From the IMG/VR virus record IMGVR_UViG_3300042731_009922, positions 1 to 50,410 of that record: DNA of 50,410 nt; one strand, written 5' to 3'. Positions within the stretch are counted from its first letter, which is position 1. Every line of letters begins with the position of its first letter. The notes under the pieces were generated by a model. The model saw only the letters and a list, made by a program, of their open reading frames with translations. It was not told the origin of the DNA and did no database searches. Positions 12,890 through 19,597 of this stretch are shown in pieces. The DNA comes from a virus. Made by a program: the position numbers and the translations under genes.

Positions 12890-15388
12890 TCATACCTCCT
12901 CTGTATACCTTGCCAACCCGAGGATTAGGTCCTCCTCGGTGCAATAGCCCGTGTCCAGGGCCCACTGCAGCAACTTGTCCCCGTCGATCTCCCTGTACTG
13001 CATGCCCCTCCCGCCTGCCCGCCTATAGTGGCGATCCCCTTTGCTCAGTGAGACCACGGCCATGCCCAATCTACGTAGGCTTGGCGGCCTCTCGTGCGTC
13101 GTGTACATGTCCCAGCACTCGAGCAAGGCCTTTGACGTCACCAGCAGCTTCCCTCCCTCCACACGCACCCCTCCCTGTCGCGTGGCATCCATGCGCATCG
13201 GATCAAGTAGGTACGCGCAGCACCAATTGCACACGGCCGACGGCAAGCCTTGCCCAATAGCCAGTCCTCGATGGAACGCGCTGTCCACGCCGGCGGCCAA
13301 AAACCGCTTGCTTCTGTCCACGGACCGGTTGTCGCGCAGCCACAGCGCATGTCTGGCTATCGCATCGCCCTCTACCATTGCATAGCGCCCCTGCGGGCCT
13401 ACGGACTCGAGCACCGCAGCCGCGCTCGAGTCGGTGTGGATATACAAAAACCGATCCACCACTGCGTCGATATCCTCGCCGGTCAAATTCTCATACGCGT
13501 CCAGCAAATGCCGGTTGTTGGCCGCCATCATGAGCCGCATGCACCCGTGCACCACGGTGTCATGGTGCGCGTACTTGCGCGACAGCGTCCTATCTCTCTC
13601 CTGCACCAGCGATCTGAGCCATGCGGTGCTTGCTTTTTTCAGATTGCGCTCTGGGAGCTCCTCGTCGGCAAGTATCAGAGGGCATCGTAACAAAGCGTCG
13701 TTCCAGCCTCCGCACAGACGAGCCATGTCCGTGGGACCGCCTTCAGTCCAAAGACGCGACAAGCCCCTGGATAGCAAACCCTTGCCGACATCCTTGGGCC
13801 CGTCGAGGTACAATATGGCAGCCGGTTGATCCAATAGAGTCACCGCCGCCACCCAATCCAAGAGCTTTTCGTGCTGCCGCCCACCCAGAGCCTCCAGCCA
13901 CCGGGCTACATCGGAATCGTAGCGCGGCTCTAGCTTGCGCAACGGGCAGGGCGCCTCCACCATCGTATCGTGAGTCAGATCCAGACGCGTCTTGTCGGCA
14001 CACAGATCGATTCTCAAGTGCCTCACGGCTATGCCGTAGTCTTCCATGAGCTCGGTCCGCCGTTTGTGGCGAGCCTTGCCTTCCTTGTCAACCACCCATG
14101 TCCCGACGCCGGCGGATGACGCCGGTGCCAGATCCTTGGCGGCCGCCGGCGGCAGCATCGATTCGCAGACGGTCGGCATGTACGATCCATTTTTGTAGAT
14201 GTAGTAGCGATTTTCAAGCTGCACTATCCACCTGCTGCGCAGATCGTCCACCGTACAACCCATGTCAGCCGCAAACCCGGTGAGCTCCTCCTTACTGTAA
14301 GGCTCCGATCTGCTGTCGCCTAGTGCCGCCTTGATGTCATGGACGAGCGCTGCCTGCCGGGCGGCCTGCAGGCGCGCCTGCTCCTCCGCCAGGCGCGCGC
14401 ACGCGCGCCGCACCTTGTCCTCGAATACCTCGGGCCCGGGACAGTCCGACGCCTCCCTCGCCATCACAGCAAGCGATGGCAGAGCAAGGCCTGCCACCGA
14501 CGCGGCGTCCGCATCCGGCCACCTCGTGGCTATCCGGGAGGCTGCCATGTACATCGCCATGTCCCTGTGACCGGGCTCGGCGAACGAGGAGCCCTTGATA
14601 ATCGCCCTCAGGATGCCAACCACGTCTTTGGCCCCGTCCTGCTGGCTGCGGGCAAGAGATGAGGCAAGCTGTGACAGGTCGCCCCGGGTGATCTGTCGCG
14701 TGCCTGCGCCGGCCACCTCGCGCGGCGGCTCGGGCATGGACATGATGCCGTCCACCGGCAGCGGGTTGCCCTCCTGATGCGACAGCAGGTGCCGGTCCCC
14801 GCGGGGACTGCACGGCAGGATGTACATCCTGGCGATGTCAGAGCACTGTTGGTCCAGCATGCCCTCGAAGAGTACCTGCATACGGGCCCAAAAACCCGAC
14901 CACTCATGCACCGCAACAGGCCTCGACAGCGGAAAGGCTAAACGAAACGACCACGACCCGTCAGCCTCGTGACGCTCCGGGTGAGACCAGGTCGTGTACA
15001 TGCAGCATTCAAGGCCGCGCGCGATAGACAGCACACGCAGCATCCGATCGGGGGTCAGGCCGTCAAAGTCCCCCATGAAGAAGGTGGCGCGGCGCACTTG
15101 GTGAGAGGAGCGCGCCGCGCCCGGCAGGTACTCGACAGGGGAGATCCTGCGCTGCTTGTCCTTTTGCCCGCCCGGACAAACGCGCAGCTTGGCAAGCTCG
15201 CCCTGGAGTGCCTGCCACGGCACCGAGATGGGTTTCGGCGCCGTGTCGTAGACGGTGTCGAACAAGGACACCACGACGTCGGGATGGGTAGCGCGGCGCA
15301 CTTGATGGGGAGAGTGCGCCGCGCTCGACGGGGGCGTTCTGGCCGGGCGGCCCCCACCGTGTGTCGATTCGTTTTCAAACCCGGCCAT
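12890..15388 (-). CDS. Primase-helicase (archaeo-eukaryotic-type primase plus SF3-like helicase)
   Basis: The 832-residue protein has an N-terminal prim-pol-like region (D107-F-D109 in MGDFDG, then TTWSH and FRLAFPLSRPV) and a C-terminal superfamily-3-type ATPase. The ATPase has Walker A GPKDVGKG around 530-537 and Walker B ILADEE near 575, followed by MMAANNRHLLDAY (sensor-like Asn). It would synthesise primers and unwind DNA at the phage origin. It is the first clear gene of the leftward arm, next to the AT-rich divergent region. Two palindromic 34-base repeats lie in its first 100 codons. Confidence 0.9.
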   Translation of the reverse strand: MAGFENESTHGGGRPARTPPSSAAHSPHQVRRATHPDVVVSLFDTVYDTAPKPISVPWQALQGELAKLRVCPGGQKDKQRRISPVEYLPGAARSSHQVRRATFFMGDFDGLTPDRMLRVLSIARGLECCMYTTWSHPERHEADGSWSFRLAFPLSRPVAVHEWSGFWARMQVLFEGMLDQQCSDIARMYILPCSPRGDRHLLSHQEGNPLPVDGIMSMPEPPREVAGAGTRQITRGDLSQLASSLARSQQDGAKDVVGILRAIIKGSSFAEPGHRDMAMYMAASRIATRWPDADAASVAGLALPSLAVMAREASDCPGPEVFEDKVRRACARLAEEQARLQAARQAALVHDIKAALGDSRSEPYSKEELTGFAADMGCTVDDLRSRWIVQLENRYYIYKNGSYMPTVCESMLPPAAAKDLAPASSAGVGTWVVDKEGKARHKRRTELMEDYGIAVRHLRIDLCADKTRLDLTHDTMVEAPCPLRKLEPRYDSDVARWLEALGGRQHEKLLDWVAAVTLLDQPAAILYLDGPKDVGKGLLSRGLSRLWTEGGPTDMARLCGGWNDALLRCPLILADEELPERNLKKASTAWLRSLVQERDRTLSRKYAHHDTVVHGCMRLMMAANNRHLLDAYENLTGEDIDAVVDRFLYIHTDSSAAAVLESVGPQGRYAMVEGDAIARHALWLRDNRSVDRSKRFLAAGVDSAFHRGLAIGQGLPSAVCNWCCAYLLDPMRMDATRQGGVRVEGGKLLVTSKALLECWDMYTTHERPPSLRRLGMAVVSLSKGDRHYRRAGGRGMQYREIDGDKLLQWALDTGYCTEEDLILGLARYTEEV
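15087..15120. repeat. 34-base palindromic repeat, copy 1, in the primase gene
   Basis: The arms GCGCGGCGCAC and GCGCGCCGCGC pair with one mismatch around a 12-base loop. A second copy of the same length lies 204 bases (68 codons) away at 15291-15324. Both encode AA(H/R)S(P/S)HQVRRAT. Confidence 0.85.
15291..15324. repeat. 34-base palindromic repeat, copy 2, in the primase gene
   Basis: Arms GCGCGGCGCAC and GTGCGCCGCGC are a perfect 11-base inverted repeat around a 12-base loop. The copy differs from copy 1 at about five positions, mostly in the loop. Confidence 0.85.
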
Positions 15389-15674
15389 CGTCCGAAATGT
15401 GCCACACGGGCGGCGCCGGAGTCAAGGTGGAATAGGCGCGTACTACCTGTACATACATTTTACACATGAGCTCGCACGGGAGATTAGCGAAAAGCGCTTT
15501 GTGTATCAGCGTATGCTCCTTATGCATACATTCCGTGCAGGCACCCACGGATAAGCGGTTGTGCAGAGGGGGTTTGTGTATCGGCGCATACGCAAGTGGT
15601 CGCAGATACAAATAAGATACGCGATAGAAGTATCGATTTTTGTCAATCTTTTCACTTATATAACATATATACAC
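15375..15674 (-). CDS. Possible small Cys-rich protein upstream of the primase
   Basis: A 99-codon open frame (MYICYISEKIDKN...) spans the AT-rich region and overlaps the primase start by 14 bases. It contains CTEC and CELMC, which could bind zinc, and two similar IHK segments from the direct repeat. No Shine-Dalgarno sequence precedes its ATG, and its N-terminal codons lie in very AT-rich DNA. It may be a chance frame; internal Met starts are possible. Confidence 0.25.
   Translation of the reverse strand: MYICYISEKIDKNRYFYRVSYLYLRPLAYAPIHKPPLHNRLSVGACTECMHKEHTLIHKALFANLPCELMCKMYVQVVRAYSTLTPAPPVWHISDDGRV
15498..15591. repeat. Two 19-base direct repeats
   Basis: TTTGTGTATCRGCGYATRC occurs at 15498-15516 and 15573-15591, 75 bases apart and in the same orientation. 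Paired short repeats next to AT-rich DNA and a primase gene are reminiscent of initiator binding sites (iterons). Confidence 0.6.
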
Positions 15675-15903
15675 TATTATTTATATATAAGTTAAAGTAA
15701 TGTATAATGTGAAAGAAGGGTAGTATATAGTGGGATGATTACATCTCCGTTTATATATAAAGGTTTTCCAAAAACCATTGTTCTTATGGATCGAAGTGTA
15801 TATGGCGGTTGTTTACGCGGTTTGTGTTGATTTGCTCTTAAACCCGTGATTTGTCTAGGCGTGCATTTTTGCACACCTACATAATATAGGTTTGTACAAC
15901 AAC

Positions 15904-15932
15904 TTGACATTTTGATGTGGGTGTGTCATCTT
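15904..15932 (+). promoter_or_regulatory. Promoter for the RHH operon
   Basis: A consensus -35 TTGACA (15904-15909) and a weak -10 CATCTT (15927-15932) are 17 bases apart. The chosen ATG at 15939 lies six bases after the -10, the spacing seen at the leftward small-gene promoters. A better -10 (TATAAT, 15703-15708) lies further upstream and may also contribute. Confidence 0.45.
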
Positions 15933-15938
15933 GCCTCG

Positions 15939-16307
15939 ATGGTTTGTACGGTACCCGTCTTTTTTACGAAGCGCGAAATGCGAAGATTGGACCTGGTTGT
16001 CGACGCTTTGAATCTGGGGGCCCGATCCCCCTTCCTTCTTGCTGCCTTCAGGATAGCCTTGGCTATACTTGAGGAGGGTTTCTACATATCGACAATCCCT
16101 GGATATGAGACAGAAAGAGCGACGCAAAGGTCCTATCTTCATGTAGAGTCTGTTTTAGTTAAGAGATTCGGTAAACTGCGTCTCACGAATCAGATAGGAT
16201 CTCAGAAACGCGTGGAATTGGGTGATGTTTTGCGCGGAGTGGCAATCTGCATGCTAGATCTGCACGAAAAAGGTTTCGATTTGAGCCGGTACGCGGTGTT
16301 TGAATGA
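15939..16307 (+). CDS. Double ribbon-helix-helix-like DNA-binding protein
   Basis: The 122-residue product contains two segments with the strand-helix-helix pattern of Arc/MetJ-type ribbon-helix-helix domains. The first is at about 4-50 (VPVFFTKREMRRLDLVVDAL...SPFLLAAFRIALAIL) and the second at about 68-118 (SYLHVESVLVKRFGKLRL...LGDVLRGVAICMLDL). RHH proteins normally dimerise, so a two-domain chain could act as a built-in dimer. It is first in the rightward arm and probably regulates the divergent promoters. ATG 15939 was chosen from the promoter spacing; ATG 15915 is an alternative. Its stop overlaps the next start (ATGA). Confidence 0.6.
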   Translation: MVCTVPVFFTKREMRRLDLVVDALNLGARSPFLLAAFRIALAILEEGFYISTIPGYETERATQRSYLHVESVLVKRFGKLRLTNQIGSQKRVELGDVLRGVAICMLDLHEKGFDLSRYAVFE

Positions 16308-16684
16308 AAGCGAGACTCAACTTGTACCTGGAAGCCGACACCGTCCGGAGGCTCGACAGGGCTGTGCGGCGCATGCACCAGGACTCGAGATCGGGTCTGC
16401 TGCGCGCGGCCGTCCATGAGGCCATCAGGCTGCTCGAGCAGGGCGAGTACGTGCCCGCCGACGAAGATGCGTGCTGCTCCGTCAACGTTTGCGTGTACGC
16501 GGGGCGCGCTACCGTCAATAGGCTGCAGATGCTGTGTCTGTCGAGTCCGTTGACGTACCGGCTCCGGGACAAGCCGAGGCGGCCTTTGACAAGCGCCAAA
16601 GTTACACGTGACGTCTTGCACTGCATGCTGAGCCTGCTCGAGCGGGGCGTCCAACTGAGGATTGGAGATTGCAATGCGAGATGA
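16304..16684 (+). CDS. Double ribbon-helix-helix-like DNA-binding protein (paralogue)
   Basis: The 126-residue protein again has two RHH-like segments: about 3-49 (ARLNLYLEADTVRRLDRAVRRM...SGLLRAAVHEAIRLLEQ) and about 58-118 (SVNVCVYAGRATVNRLQML...SAKVTRDVLHCMLSLLERG). Its layout and size match the upstream gene, indicating an old duplication. It probably binds DNA operators as a pseudo-dimer, alone or with its neighbour. Coupling is by an ATGA overlap. Confidence 0.65.
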   Translation: MKARLNLYLEADTVRRLDRAVRRMHQDSRSGLLRAAVHEAIRLLEQGEYVPADEDACCSVNVCVYAGRATVNRLQMLCLSSPLTYRLRDKPRRPLTSAKVTRDVLHCMLSLLERGVQLRIGDCNAR

Positions 16685-17081
16685 ATGGATGGCGTGGGGT
16701 GAGGCTATGTTGAGCCTATTGATCCAGAGCGGCAAGTATTACGACAAGCTATTCAGCTTGAGCCCGGAGCGGCTCAGGGCCAGGAATAGGTCGGAAGCGC
16801 TCGTGAAGGCACGCGAGTTTGTGGACGAGCTCTTGGCTCCATATGCACCCGCCTGCATGAGACTGATTGCCGAGGCTACGCGCAAGCTCCAGGTGCAGGC
16901 GTCGGCCAACGGGCGCATGATGCCGAAGGGGATCGAGCTCCGAGCCAGCGCCAGCCTGGTGCAGCTCGATTGGGGCAAGTCCGAGGCCACGACCACGCAC
17001 CTGACCATGCGCTTGATAGTCACGCATGCCGAGATGGTGGACATGCCGGTGGTGGTCGAGGAGCGCGTGCAGATCGCATGA
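16674..17081 (+). CDS. Hypothetical protein, 135 aa
   Basis: I do not recognise this protein (MRDEWMAWGEAMLSLLIQSGKYYDKL...). The N-terminal half is helical and amphipathic; the C-terminal half alternates strands (LTMRLIVTHAEMVDMPVVVEERVQI). ATG 16674 is preceded by GGAG and overlaps the end of the second RHH gene by 11 bases, so it belongs to the same operon. It may be a partner of the regulators. Confidence 0.6.
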   Translation: MRDEWMAWGEAMLSLLIQSGKYYDKLFSLSPERLRARNRSEALVKAREFVDELLAPYAPACMRLIAEATRKLQVQASANGRMMPKGIELRASASLVQLDWGKSEATTTHLTMRLIVTHAEMVDMPVVVEERVQIA

Positions 17082-17085
17082 GGGC

Positions 17086-17115
17086 TTGCGCCGGCGCTCG
17101 TTTTGTGGCAACAAT
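17086..17115 (+). promoter_or_regulatory. Weak promoter with operator-like palindrome
   Basis: TTGCGC (17086-17091) and AACAAT (17110-17115) are 18 bases apart, and ATG 17122 follows six bases later. GTGGCAA-CAA-TTGACAC at 17105-17121 is an inverted repeat with one mismatch whose core GGCAACAATTG resembles the spacer palindromes at 602-617 and 12119-12134. A perfect GCGCCGGCGC palindrome overlaps the -35. Both boxes match the consensus poorly. Confidence 0.35.
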
Positions 17116-17121
17116 TGACAC

Positions 17122-17322
17122 ATGGGCGGGTTGATTGCAGACATTCTTATCATGCTGCGGCGCGCCAGGTTGGACGCGTTACAGTTTGAGTTGAGCAGTC
17201 AAACCCTCTCTGATTTAAGAAGGCGCACTTCGTGTATAGAGCCGCCCCCAACTTTTGGAGATGCGCCAACCGGGGCTATGATTCATGCGCAATTGGCGAT
17301 TGATGATACCGGGCCCGGGTGA
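17122..17322 (+). CDS. Small hypothetical protein
   Basis: The 66-residue frame (MGGLIADILIMLRRARLDALQFEL...) has an amphipathic helical N-terminus and no known domain. It lacks a Shine-Dalgarno sequence but starts six bases after a possible -10 box, as other small genes here do. It fills most of the gap between the RHH operon and a structured leader RNA. It could be a chance frame. Confidence 0.4.
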   Translation: MGGLIADILIMLRRARLDALQFELSSQTLSDLRRRTSCIEPPPTFGDAPTGAMIHAQLAIDDTGPG

Positions 17323-17498
17323 GCCGGGCACCCCGAGAGGGCAACATACTCGTGACCGGTCAACGGAGACCGGAGTGAACCAAGAGTCAGCCGGCGTAGG
17401 TGCCGGACAAATGTCGAGGGGTGAAGCTGGTTCGGCCGAACCGGCTTCACCTCCTCCTCGAGCTGCTTGCTGGGGCAGGCGGTTGGAGGAGGTGAGCT
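17323..17498 (+). ncRNA. Structured leader RNA with sequestered ribosome-binding site
   Basis: No gene is seen in this 176-base stretch, but it folds strongly. There are hairpins CCGGTC/GACCGG (17356-17373) and CCGGC/GCCGG (17391-17406). A near-perfect 32-base palindrome, GGTGAAGCTGGTTCGG against CCGAACCGGCTTCACC (17420-17451), has one G-U pair. A perfect 10-base inverted repeat CACCTCCTCC (17448-17457) / GGAGGAGGTG (17485-17494) covers the Shine-Dalgarno sequence of the next gene. The last two helices share CACC, so they compete. It looks like a translational switch; I match it to no known riboswitch. Confidence 0.6.
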
Positions 17499-17762
17499 AT
17501 GAGCGTCTACGTTGACAAGCTACGGACCTATTCGGACGAGTGGTATTCGAACCAGCAAACAGCTCGTAATGGCAAGCGCCACGGGCACCAGTGGTGCCAC
17601 ATGTGGGCTGATACCGAGGAAGAGCTGCACAAGTTGGCTAGGAGGATTGGTCTGAGGAGGGAGTGGGCACATAGGCGACGTGACGGCTCAGTACACTACG
17701 ACTTGGTGCCGACAAAGCGCAGGAAGGCAATTGAGCTTGGTGCGGCAGAGGTCGAGCCATGA
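17499..17762 (+). CDS. DUF4031-like protein
   Basis: The 87-residue protein matches the DUF4031 pattern: MSVYVD at the start, WCHMWADTEEELHKLARRIGLRREW in the middle and HYDLVPTKRRKAIELGA at the end. Members are common in phages and actinobacteria; their role is unknown. Its very strong Shine-Dalgarno sequence (GGAGGAGGTG) can pair with an upstream anti-SD segment, so translation may be controlled. It overlaps the next gene by four bases. Confidence 0.8.
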   Translation: MSVYVDKLRTYSDEWYSNQQTARNGKRHGHQWCHMWADTEEELHKLARRIGLRREWAHRRRDGSVHYDLVPTKRRKAIELGAAEVEP

Positions 17763-17974
17763 GCACGGGTTTGGCGGGCAGTCTAAACAGACGAAGGATT
17801 GATGTTTGCGACGAATGCGGTGAGGACATCTTGGATCTTAATGACCATTATACTGGATGGATTCTTGGGCGTCGTTGGGACTTGCACCAGGAATGCTTCA
17901 ACAAGCGCAGGTTGGACATGGACTATTTGCAGTGCAAGATAAGTCCTATGATCTTGTACATGGATGGTATCTGA
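17759..17974 (+). CDS. Small zinc-finger-like protein
   Basis: The 71-residue protein contains CDECGEDILDLNDHYTGW...LHQECFNKRR, a CxxC plus H..C arrangement suited to one zinc ion. Function is unknown. It overlaps the DUF4031 stop (ATGA), and its own stop overlaps the next start (TGATG), showing a tight operon. Confidence 0.6.
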   Translation: MSTGLAGSLNRRRIDVCDECGEDILDLNDHYTGWILGRRWDLHQECFNKRRLDMDYLQCKISPMILYMDGI

Positions 17975-18183
17975 TGCCCAAAGACAAGAAACCAATCGAT
18001 TGGGAGCAGTACCCCTTGCGTACATGCCTCACCATGCACGAGTGCAGGTTGTGCGATGGGACGATATGGCTAGCTGAGGAATATTACGACGGAGGCCGCG
18101 GGCGCAGGGCTCATAAGAAGTGCGCTGACTTGATGCGCGGTTTTCAGAAGAAGTTGCAGGATGCCAAGCGCGGCCCGCATTGA
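17974..18183 (+). CDS. Small zinc-finger-like protein
   Basis: The 69-residue product (MPKDKKPIDWEQYPLRT...) has HECRLCDGTIWLAEEYYDGGRGRRAHKKC, again a CxxC...HxxC zinc pattern similar to the upstream gene, so the two may be paralogues. ATG 17974 shares one base with the previous stop. Function is unknown. Confidence 0.6.
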   Translation: MPKDKKPIDWEQYPLRTCLTMHECRLCDGTIWLAEEYYDGGRGRRAHKKCADLMRGFQKKLQDAKRGPH

Positions 18184-18421
18184 GTCCTGGCTCCGGTACG
18201 ATGCCAGACGCCGTGGCACTGCGCATCGGCGTCTGGTCGAGCGCGCACGCTGGCACACGCGCACGTTGCGCAAGCGGGGCCGGTGCGAGTACTGCGGCCG
18301 GCGCGGGCCGACCGTGTGGCACCATCCCGATTACAGGTGCCCTTTTTTTGTGGACGAGGTCTGCTTTAGGTGTCACCGTGAACAGCACCCGAGGCCGGTG
18401 ATTGGAGGAAAGGTCAGATGA
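18161..18421 (+). CDS. HNH-like zinc protein
   Basis: The 86-residue basic protein has CEYCGRRGPTVWHHPDYRCPFFVDEVCFRCHREQHP. The CxxC...HH...CxxCH layout resembles small HNH endonucleases, with the His pair at the catalytic position. The usual catalytic Asn is unclear, so cleavage activity is uncertain. It overlaps the upstream gene by 23 bases. Phage HNH proteins near terminase genes can assist packaging; here several genes intervene before the terminase. Confidence 0.6.
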   Translation: MPSAARIESWLRYDARRRGTAHRRLVERARWHTRTLRKRGRCEYCGRRGPTVWHHPDYRCPFFVDEVCFRCHREQHPRPVIGGKVR

Positions 18422-18732
18422 GCTGCAAGGGATGCGTGCATTACCGCATGCCAATGGCCTGGCTACATTGCAATGTATGCGAGGCAAGGTCGTACGACAA
18501 AAACTGGAGTCCAGAGCAGCGCAAGGAGCGGCTCATCCAGTCGGTGGATTGGGAGGTGCAGGTCAAGACATGCCTGGATGCGTTGTTACACAACATAGGA
18601 GCTACTGCGGCGCCGTTTGAGGTAGAGGCTTCATGGGCACATGTCAATGCCGATCCGCGTACCCGGACGATCGACATCACTTTCAACGGACACCTCGTGA
18701 TCAAGGTGCCGGAGGAGGAGAAGCCGAGATGA
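18418..18732 (+). CDS. Hypothetical Cys-containing protein, 104 aa
   Basis: The protein starts MSCKGCVHYRMPMAWLHCNVCEARSYD, giving two CxxC knuckles within 21 residues, and then continues with a mixed alpha/beta domain. A zinc or metal site at the N-terminus is likely. ATG 18418 forms an ATGA overlap with the HNH-like gene. No function can be assigned. Confidence 0.55.
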   Translation: MSCKGCVHYRMPMAWLHCNVCEARSYDKNWSPEQRKERLIQSVDWEVQVKTCLDALLHNIGATAAPFEVEASWAHVNADPRTRTIDITFNGHLVIKVPEEEKPR

Positions 18733-19199
18733 CATTGGTAAAGACAACACTCGATACGGTCCCCATTGGAGGAGTGTTTTATGGACATGTTTCAGGAGAG
18801 AGGTATACGAAAATAAACCATACCAAAGTACGCTCGGAAGAGGGTCATGATAAGGGAGAGATACTGTCTTGGGACGAGGACTATACGGTCTTGGTTTCAG
18901 TCGAAGCGCCCCAGGCGCACCCGCCGCAGCAAGACGAGATCTGGTATGACTTCCTTGCGGTCAGAAACAACAGCGCGGACGACAACGAGGAGAAGTCGTG
19001 GCACCGGTGCCACCTATGCGAGTACGGGCCGGATGGCGGGTTGGATGCCGCTTGCAATGGCTGCGGGGATGAGCATAACGGACGGATCATTACCAAATGG
19101 AAGCCCGACAAAGCCATGCTCGCTTGGTGGGAGGACATGCTGGCCAAGCATCCTCACCTGGCAGCGCAGCACCAGCGGCTTGCTGTCGAAAAACCTTGA
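18729..19199 (+). CDS. Hypothetical protein with zinc-ribbon segment, 156 aa
   Basis: ATG 18729 overlaps the previous stop (ATGA). The N-terminal half reads as a beta-rich domain (GGVFYGHVSGERYTKINHTKV...DYTVLVSVE); the C-terminal half has CHLCEYGPDGG...CNGCGDEH, a zinc ribbon. The family is unknown. It belongs to the run of small zinc proteins ahead of the terminase. Confidence 0.55.
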   Translation: MTLVKTTLDTVPIGGVFYGHVSGERYTKINHTKVRSEEGHDKGEILSWDEDYTVLVSVEAPQAHPPQQDEIWYDFLAVRNNSADDNEEKSWHRCHLCEYGPDGGLDAACNGCGDEHNGRIITKWKPDKAMLAWWEDMLAKHPHLAAQHQRLAVEKP

Positions 19200-19231
19200 A
19201 CCGCACCCGGTCTTGCGGCAAACTGTGACAG

Positions 19232-19333
19232 ATGACAGGACGCCTTGTTTACCTCCTTGCTGGGAGCTCAGGCTGCCGTCGCAGGCAGAACGGCCATCCG
19301 TGCGCGGGCGTCCGCCTCTTGGAGGTCTCATGA
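19232..19333 (+). CDS. Possible 33-aa peptide
   Basis: A short frame (MTGRLVYLLAGSSGCRRRQN...) begins at ATG 19232 and ends in an ATGA overlap with the membrane-protein gene, the overlap style used throughout this genome. It would otherwise leave a 130-base gap. Its ribosome-binding site is weak, so it may simply be a leader or a chance frame. Confidence 0.3.
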   Translation: MTGRLVYLLAGSSGCRRRQNGHPCAGVRLLEVS

Positions 19334-19590
19334 GCGTGTTGCGGCGACGGCGGCCTGGGCCATCTACACGTGCTGTGGTATGGGTGACGGCGTTTGCGAT
19401 GCTCTCTGTGGGATGGGTGCTCGTGCTCGGTTTCGCCTTTGCCATGACGGTCGTGCATGATCCGGAGCTGTCCGGTATGAGATCGACTGTCGATGCCGCG
19501 GGCGGCTTCGGATGGTACCTGTGGGCTCTATCTGCTGTAATCATACTCCCGCCGGCGTTTGTGGCGAGCATCGTTGTCTTAGAAAACTGA
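19330..19590 (+). CDS. Small two-helix membrane protein
   Basis: The 86-residue protein has a basic N-terminus (SVLRRRRPG) and two transmembrane segments, about 14-38 and 58-84, with a short polar loop between. ATG 19330 has a GGAGG Shine-Dalgarno sequence at good spacing. It could be a holin-like or superinfection-exclusion protein, but its place among early-type genes, far from the lysis genes, argues against a lysis role. Confidence 0.5.
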   Translation: MSVLRRRRPGPSTRAVVWVTAFAMLSVGWVLVLGFAFAMTVVHDPELSGMRSTVDAAGGFGWYLWALSAVIILPPAFVASIVVLEN

Positions 19591-19597
19591 GGATCGC

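Larger units (their letters stand above)
15389..15938. other. AT-rich divergent intergenic region, candidate replication origin and promoter hub
   Basis: This roughly 550-base stretch separates the leftward replication arm from the rightward arm. It is strikingly AT-rich from about 15600 to 15780. It holds an inverted repeat CTTATATA...TATATAAG (about 15655-15690), hairpins GGTTTT-CCA-AAAACC (about 15762) and GTGCA-TTTT-TGCAC (about 15861), a TGACAAAAATCG element on the minus strand near 15630-15645 that resembles the operator core, and a TATAAT at 15703-15708. Its position beside the primase-helicase suggests an origin, but this is inference. Confidence 0.5.

Noticed and set aside
15692-15910. 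A 72-codon minus-strand frame across the divergent region (starts MSSCCTNLYYVG)
   Set aside because: No ribosome-binding site, no domain, overlaps probable promoters for the rightward operon; kept only as part of the intergenic description.
17420-17451. The GGTTCG-containing palindrome considered as a tRNA T-arm
   Set aside because: No acceptor, D or anticodon arms can be drawn around it; the symmetric 32-base palindrome explains it better.
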